From Planctomycetaceae bacterium (GTDB taxonomy: Bacteria > Planctomycetota > Planctomycetia > Planctomycetales > Planctomycetaceae): 6,155 bases of DNA. Shown here piece after piece: positions 3,653-6,155 of this stretch (positions are counted from its first letter, which is position 1; every line of letters begins with the position of its first letter). The stretch lies in NCBI GenBank assembly GCA_020426065.1, contig JAGQQT010000255.1, positions 1-6,155 of the forward strand. Direction: 5' to 3'. The position numbers and the translations under genes are program-made. Below the pieces are notes generated by a model, which made no database searches, was not told where the DNA came from, and worked only from the letters and a program-made list of their open reading frames with translations.

Positions 3653-6155
3653 TCAGAAGTCGAACAGCAACTCCAGCAGTTCCCCGTGGCCGAACAGTTC
3701 GTAGGCAACGGGGGACATCTGCTGCTCCGGACTGACAGAAAGTTCAAAACCAGTTTGAAAGTTCTGGTTGTTGTCCGGGGTGGCGTTTCCTTCAGTACTC
3801 TGCCCCCAGCGGGAAGTATTCACTTCGGGTGCCGTGCTCTGGGTTAACTTGCTGACAGCTGGTGGCAGAACAAGATTCTCTGTCGGAGGATCTCCCAGGC
3901 CATAGTTCCCACCGTTGACGTATAACCAGGTGACATCGCTGGACCATTGCTTGATGACGCGACTGTTGAATGCTGCGCCGGTCGATTCCGCAGCATACCA
4001 CTGGCCGTTATTGGCACGTCCCAGGATGTCGCTCCGGCCATCGCGATTCGTGCTTCCCACATGAATATCGCTAACCCCATTGGAGGCAAAGGACCAGTTC
4101 CCCCAGAACCGCATCGTAAAGAGATTGATTCCCGCAATCCCTACCCACCATTTTGTCTTGTTCAGTAACGTGGCGATATCATCTCGCCCGTCTCCATCAA
4201 AATCTCCCACGACCAGTTTGTCCAACGAATCCGCTACCGTCAGTCCCGTGAAACGAATGCTGGCAAAGCCATCTCCCGGGCCTAGCGATTTGGCCACAAA
4301 GATACTTCGGTCACGAGTTGTGCCGAACACCGCGACCACATCATCCCGACCGTCCCCGTTGAAATCCCCCACGCTCAGTCCATTGATCCCACTATTGATG
4401 CTCCAGCGATGGGAATTCAGATACTGGAAACTGGAGTTGGATGTTTTCACCATCCACACAACTCCGGAAGTCGCAATCACAACCAGGTCATCCCCGTTCA
4501 CGCCATCAAAGTTCCCTACCAGCACATCAAAGATCCCATCGTAGTTGCCGTAGTCTCCCCAGACACGATTTTCAAAGCTGCTGCCATTCGAAATCGCCAC
4601 CCACCAGCGTCCCTGCGTTCCATTTTTGAACAGACCAATGATGTCGTCCTTCCCATCTCCATTGAAATCACCCACATGAACTTCCTTGATCTCGGGATGT
4701 GTCCAGGAGGTCCATGTCGTAAAGGTCAGATTGCCCGAGGTGGTTCCCAGTGCAACCCGCCATTCGCCGTTGTTGAGCCACGCCGCCTGATCTGCCAGTC
4801 CATCGCCGTTGAAGTCTCCCTGCAACACCTGCTGGAAGACACTGGCTGGACCTGATGCGGCATTTAGGGTGACGTAGTTTCCGTCAGACTGAGGCCGAGT
4901 AAGCCACCAGTTCCGGTTGGCAAATCCGATCACTCCGGTCAGTGGGTTAATCCAGCCTTCCATCGGGCCGATATCCACCCGTGTATTAATGATGCGGGAA
5001 AAGCCGGTTCCCCGCTGATCGGTTGTGAGAGGAATGGAGTTCTGATCAACTGCCAGAGCGTTATTCCCACGGTTCAGGGCGGGGGAATCCGGCACCAGGG
5101 CATGTGTGGGAGTTGAGCCTCCGGTGTCTTTCAGCACCGGCTCCAAAACAGTCAACCAGTCAACACCAACCTGGTTCACATTTACTCCGTTGGTCAGTCC
5201 CCCTGAGGAAGCCGCATCGCCTATGATGTTGTTTTTCCCTGTAACCGTGCCGTTGATATCAATTAAGACTCCCGCCGTATTTCCTGCGATGATGCTGTTA
5301 TTGATGACCACAGTTCCGCCGGACGCATTGATTCCACCGGCAGTTACACTCGCATTGTTGAATCCAATCAGGCTGTTGGTGATATTCGCGACCCCAACTC
5401 CTCCAAAATTGAACGTGGTCTTCATGCCACCACCCGCGTTGGCAGTGTTTCCTGAAAGCGTGCTGTTGATCACATTGAGAGTTCCGTTTGACCAGATCCC
5501 TCCGCCATCTCCCTGGGCAGTATTGTGATCAACTGTGGAATTCAAAAGATGGAGCGTGCCGACATTCCAGATTCCACCTCCTCCGTCAGATGAAATTGTT
5601 GTTGAACTGTTTCCTGAAATCCGCAGCCCGCTGAGAGTCGTGGTGCCAAAATTGCGAACAGCCGGACCGCGATCTTCATGAGCTTCAGTGAGAGTCAGAT
5701 CTTTGATTTCGACCTGCTGGGAAGAGCCGATCTGAAAGAGGTGGTACAAACCATTTCCGCCCAGTCCCAGTAATTTCGCACCCGGGCCGTGAATGTTGAT
5801 CGGAGATGTCAGTTCAGGGAGATCCGAATCGATTTCGATCAGACGGGCCACCAGGGAATTTCCGGAAGCACCGAGACCGGACTGGAACGTAATCGTGTTG
5901 AGATCGGGATTGGCATTGGCGGCATTGATTGCCTCACGGAGCGAAGTTCCGGTTCCAAATCGACTGTCGTAGGTTCCGTTGTCTTCATCCACTGCCGTGG
6001 TCACGACAATGTTTGTCGGGACCATTTCATTGCCGACAAAGTCAAAGGTATGGGTGTGCACAGGCAGGTTGGATTCGGTCAGTGTGATGGAATTCTGGCC
6101 ATACTTACTCCCTTGAGTGACAGGGCTCAGGTTTGTGCCGTTGCCCGAACCAACC
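3653..6155 (-). CDS. Large surface/secreted FG-GAP repeat protein with CSLREA-type and beta-helix domains (N-terminus outside window)
   Basis: The frame stays open from the stop at 3653-3655 to the right edge, giving 833 visible residues; the GTG at 6059-6061 is an internal Val, not a start. Numbering from the edge, the order is: a tail-collar-like end with LPVHTHTF (30-37); a CSLREA-like segment with TSLREAINAANANP (70-83) lacking the usual Cys; a right-handed beta-helix with repeated NS/IxGN and GGGI turns (about 150-300); a choice-of-anchor Q-like end with TPTHALVPDSPALNRG and DQRGTG...VDIGPMEG (348-400); six FG-GAP/VCBS calcium loops of DFNGDGxxD type (447-709); and a tail ending in ELLELLFDF. 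Such proteins are extracellular and probably adhesive or structural; no catalytic site is seen. The missing N-terminus would carry any signal peptide. It is convergent with the cupin gene. Confidence 0.88.
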   Translation of the reverse strand, partial: VGSGNGTNLSPVTQGSKYGQNSITLTESNLPVHTHTFDFVGNEMVPTNIVVTTAVDEDNGTYDSRFGTGTSLREAINAANANPDLNTITFQSGLGASGNSLVARLIEIDSDLPELTSPINIHGPGAKLLGLGGNGLYHLFQIGSSQQVEIKDLTLTEAHEDRGPAVRNFGTTTLSGLRISGNSSTTISSDGGGGIWNVGTLHLLNSTVDHNTAQGDGGGIWSNGTLNVINSTLSGNTANAGGGMKTTFNFGGVGVANITNSLIGFNNASVTAGGINASGGTVVINNSIIAGNTAGVLIDINGTVTGKNNIIGDAASSGGLTNGVNVNQVGVDWLTVLEPVLKDTGGSTPTHALVPDSPALNRGNNALAVDQNSIPLTTDQRGTGFSRIINTRVDIGPMEGWINPLTGVIGFANRNWWLTRPQSDGNYVTLNAASGPASVFQQVLQGDFNGDGLADQAAWLNNGEWRVALGTTSGNLTFTTWTSWTHPEIKEVHVGDFNGDGKDDIIGLFKNGTQGRWWVAISNGSSFENRVWGDYGNYDGIFDVLVGNFDGVNGDDLVVIATSGVVWMVKTSNSSFQYLNSHRWSINSGINGLSVGDFNGDGRDDVVAVFGTTRDRSIFVAKSLGPGDGFASIRFTGLTVADSLDKLVVGDFDGDGRDDIATLLNKTKWWVGIAGINLFTMRFWGNWSFASNGVSDIHVGSTNRDGRSDILGRANNGQWYAAESTGAAFNSRVIKQWSSDVTWLYVNGGNYGLGDPPTENLVLPPAVSKLTQSTAPEVNTSRWGQSTEGNATPDNNQNFQTGFELSVSPEQQMSPVAYELFGHGELLELLFDF
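4028..4816 (-). repeat. Six FG-GAP/VCBS calcium-loop repeats within the large protein
   Basis: The loops are DFNGDGLAD (4790-4816), DFNGDGKDD (4643-4669), NFDGVNGDD (4487-4513), DFNGDGRDD (4340-4366), DFDGDGRDD (4178-4204) and STNRDGRSD (4028-4054). They recur every 49-54 residues, each followed by a hydrophobic strand and a W-rich stretch such as GRWWVAISNGSSF. This spacing suits blades of a beta-propeller. The third and sixth loops have lost some calcium-coordinating positions. The DNA of the copies has diverged, so the array is old and not a recent tandem duplication. Confidence 0.85.
5190..5645 (-). repeat. Beta-helix (PbH1-like) coils within the large protein
   Basis: Successive rungs read TLSGLRISGN, LHLLNSTVDHNTA, LNVINSTLSGNTA, ANITNSLIGFNNA and VVINNSIIAGNTA, separated by GGGIW, GGGM or AGGI turns at intervals of roughly 22-30 residues. 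This is the repeat pattern of right-handed parallel beta-helix proteins. No cluster of acidic or basic residues that would mark a lyase site is apparent, so a structural or binding role is more likely. Confidence 0.75.

Noticed and set aside
3551..3847. Plus-strand open frame of 98 codons after the cupin gene
   Set aside because: Two thirds of it is antisense to the C-terminal coding part of the large gene. It has no recognisable domain, and its start directly abuts the cupin stop without a ribosome-binding site.
4080..4855. Two plus-strand open frames of about 150 codons antisense to the FG-GAP region
   Set aside because: Their Pro/Ser-rich or repetitive composition is what the reverse complement of DFNGDG-type repeats gives, with no independent gene signals.
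5106..5528. Plus-strand open frame of 140 codons antisense to the beta-helix
   Set aside because: The Val/Pro/Thr-rich translation mirrors the repetitive beta-helix coding strand, and it has no family resemblance.
1..6155. CRISPR array, tRNA/rRNA genes, insertion sequences or prophage genes
   Set aside because: I saw no regularly spaced direct repeats with unique spacers, no tRNA-like cloverleaf with CCA end, no transposase frame and no terminal inverted repeats. The tail-collar-like motif is part of a large host-type surface protein and not of a phage gene cluster, as far as the window shows.

Overview
The window looks like an ordinary chromosomal stretch of a planctomycete, possibly of the Gimesia/Rubinisphaera kind. 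The main reason is the very large minus-strand gene on the right. It combines a CSLREA-type segment, a right-handed beta-helix, a choice-of-anchor Q-like end and a run of FG-GAP/VCBS calcium-loop repeats, an architecture common in the giant surface or secreted proteins of that phylum. Moderate GC, frequent non-ATG starts and loosely packed genes fit, but no ribosomal or tRNA marker is present, so the assignment is an inference.

Layout, left to right. (1) 2-541, plus strand: C-terminal part of an MFS transporter, cut by the window edge. (2) 630-878, plus: a small GlsB/YeaQ/YmgE-type membrane protein with a TTG start. (3) 875-1528, minus: a TRIC/YadS-type (UPF0126) membrane channel whose stop overlaps the stop of gene 2 tail to tail. 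(4) 1585-1607: a perfect 9-bp hairpin followed on the minus strand by a T-rich stretch, probably the terminator of gene 5. (5) 1637-2521, minus: a YpfJ-type membrane-anchored neutral zinc metallopeptidase with HEVGH. (6) 2678-3022, minus: an HxlR-family regulator. (7) 3125-3550, plus: a single-domain cupin, divergent from gene 6. (8) 3653-6155, minus: the large FG-GAP/beta-helix protein, whose N-terminus lies beyond the right edge.

The clearest regulatory unit is the HxlR-cupin pair. The 102-bp divergent region carries two identical 14-bp copies of a palindromic TTGCA-TTT-TGCAA element, one near each gene, with related half-sites between and beside them. This suggests that the HxlR protein, which has a conserved N-terminal Cys, controls itself and the cupin. 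Genes 2, 3 and 5 are envelope or membrane functions, and nothing shows them acting as one pathway.

I did not find an obviously new multi-gene system. The observations most worth checking are a phage tail-collar/microcystin-dependent-protein-like motif at the right edge, fused in frame to the CSLREA/beta-helix/FG-GAP protein, and the paired HxlR operators.
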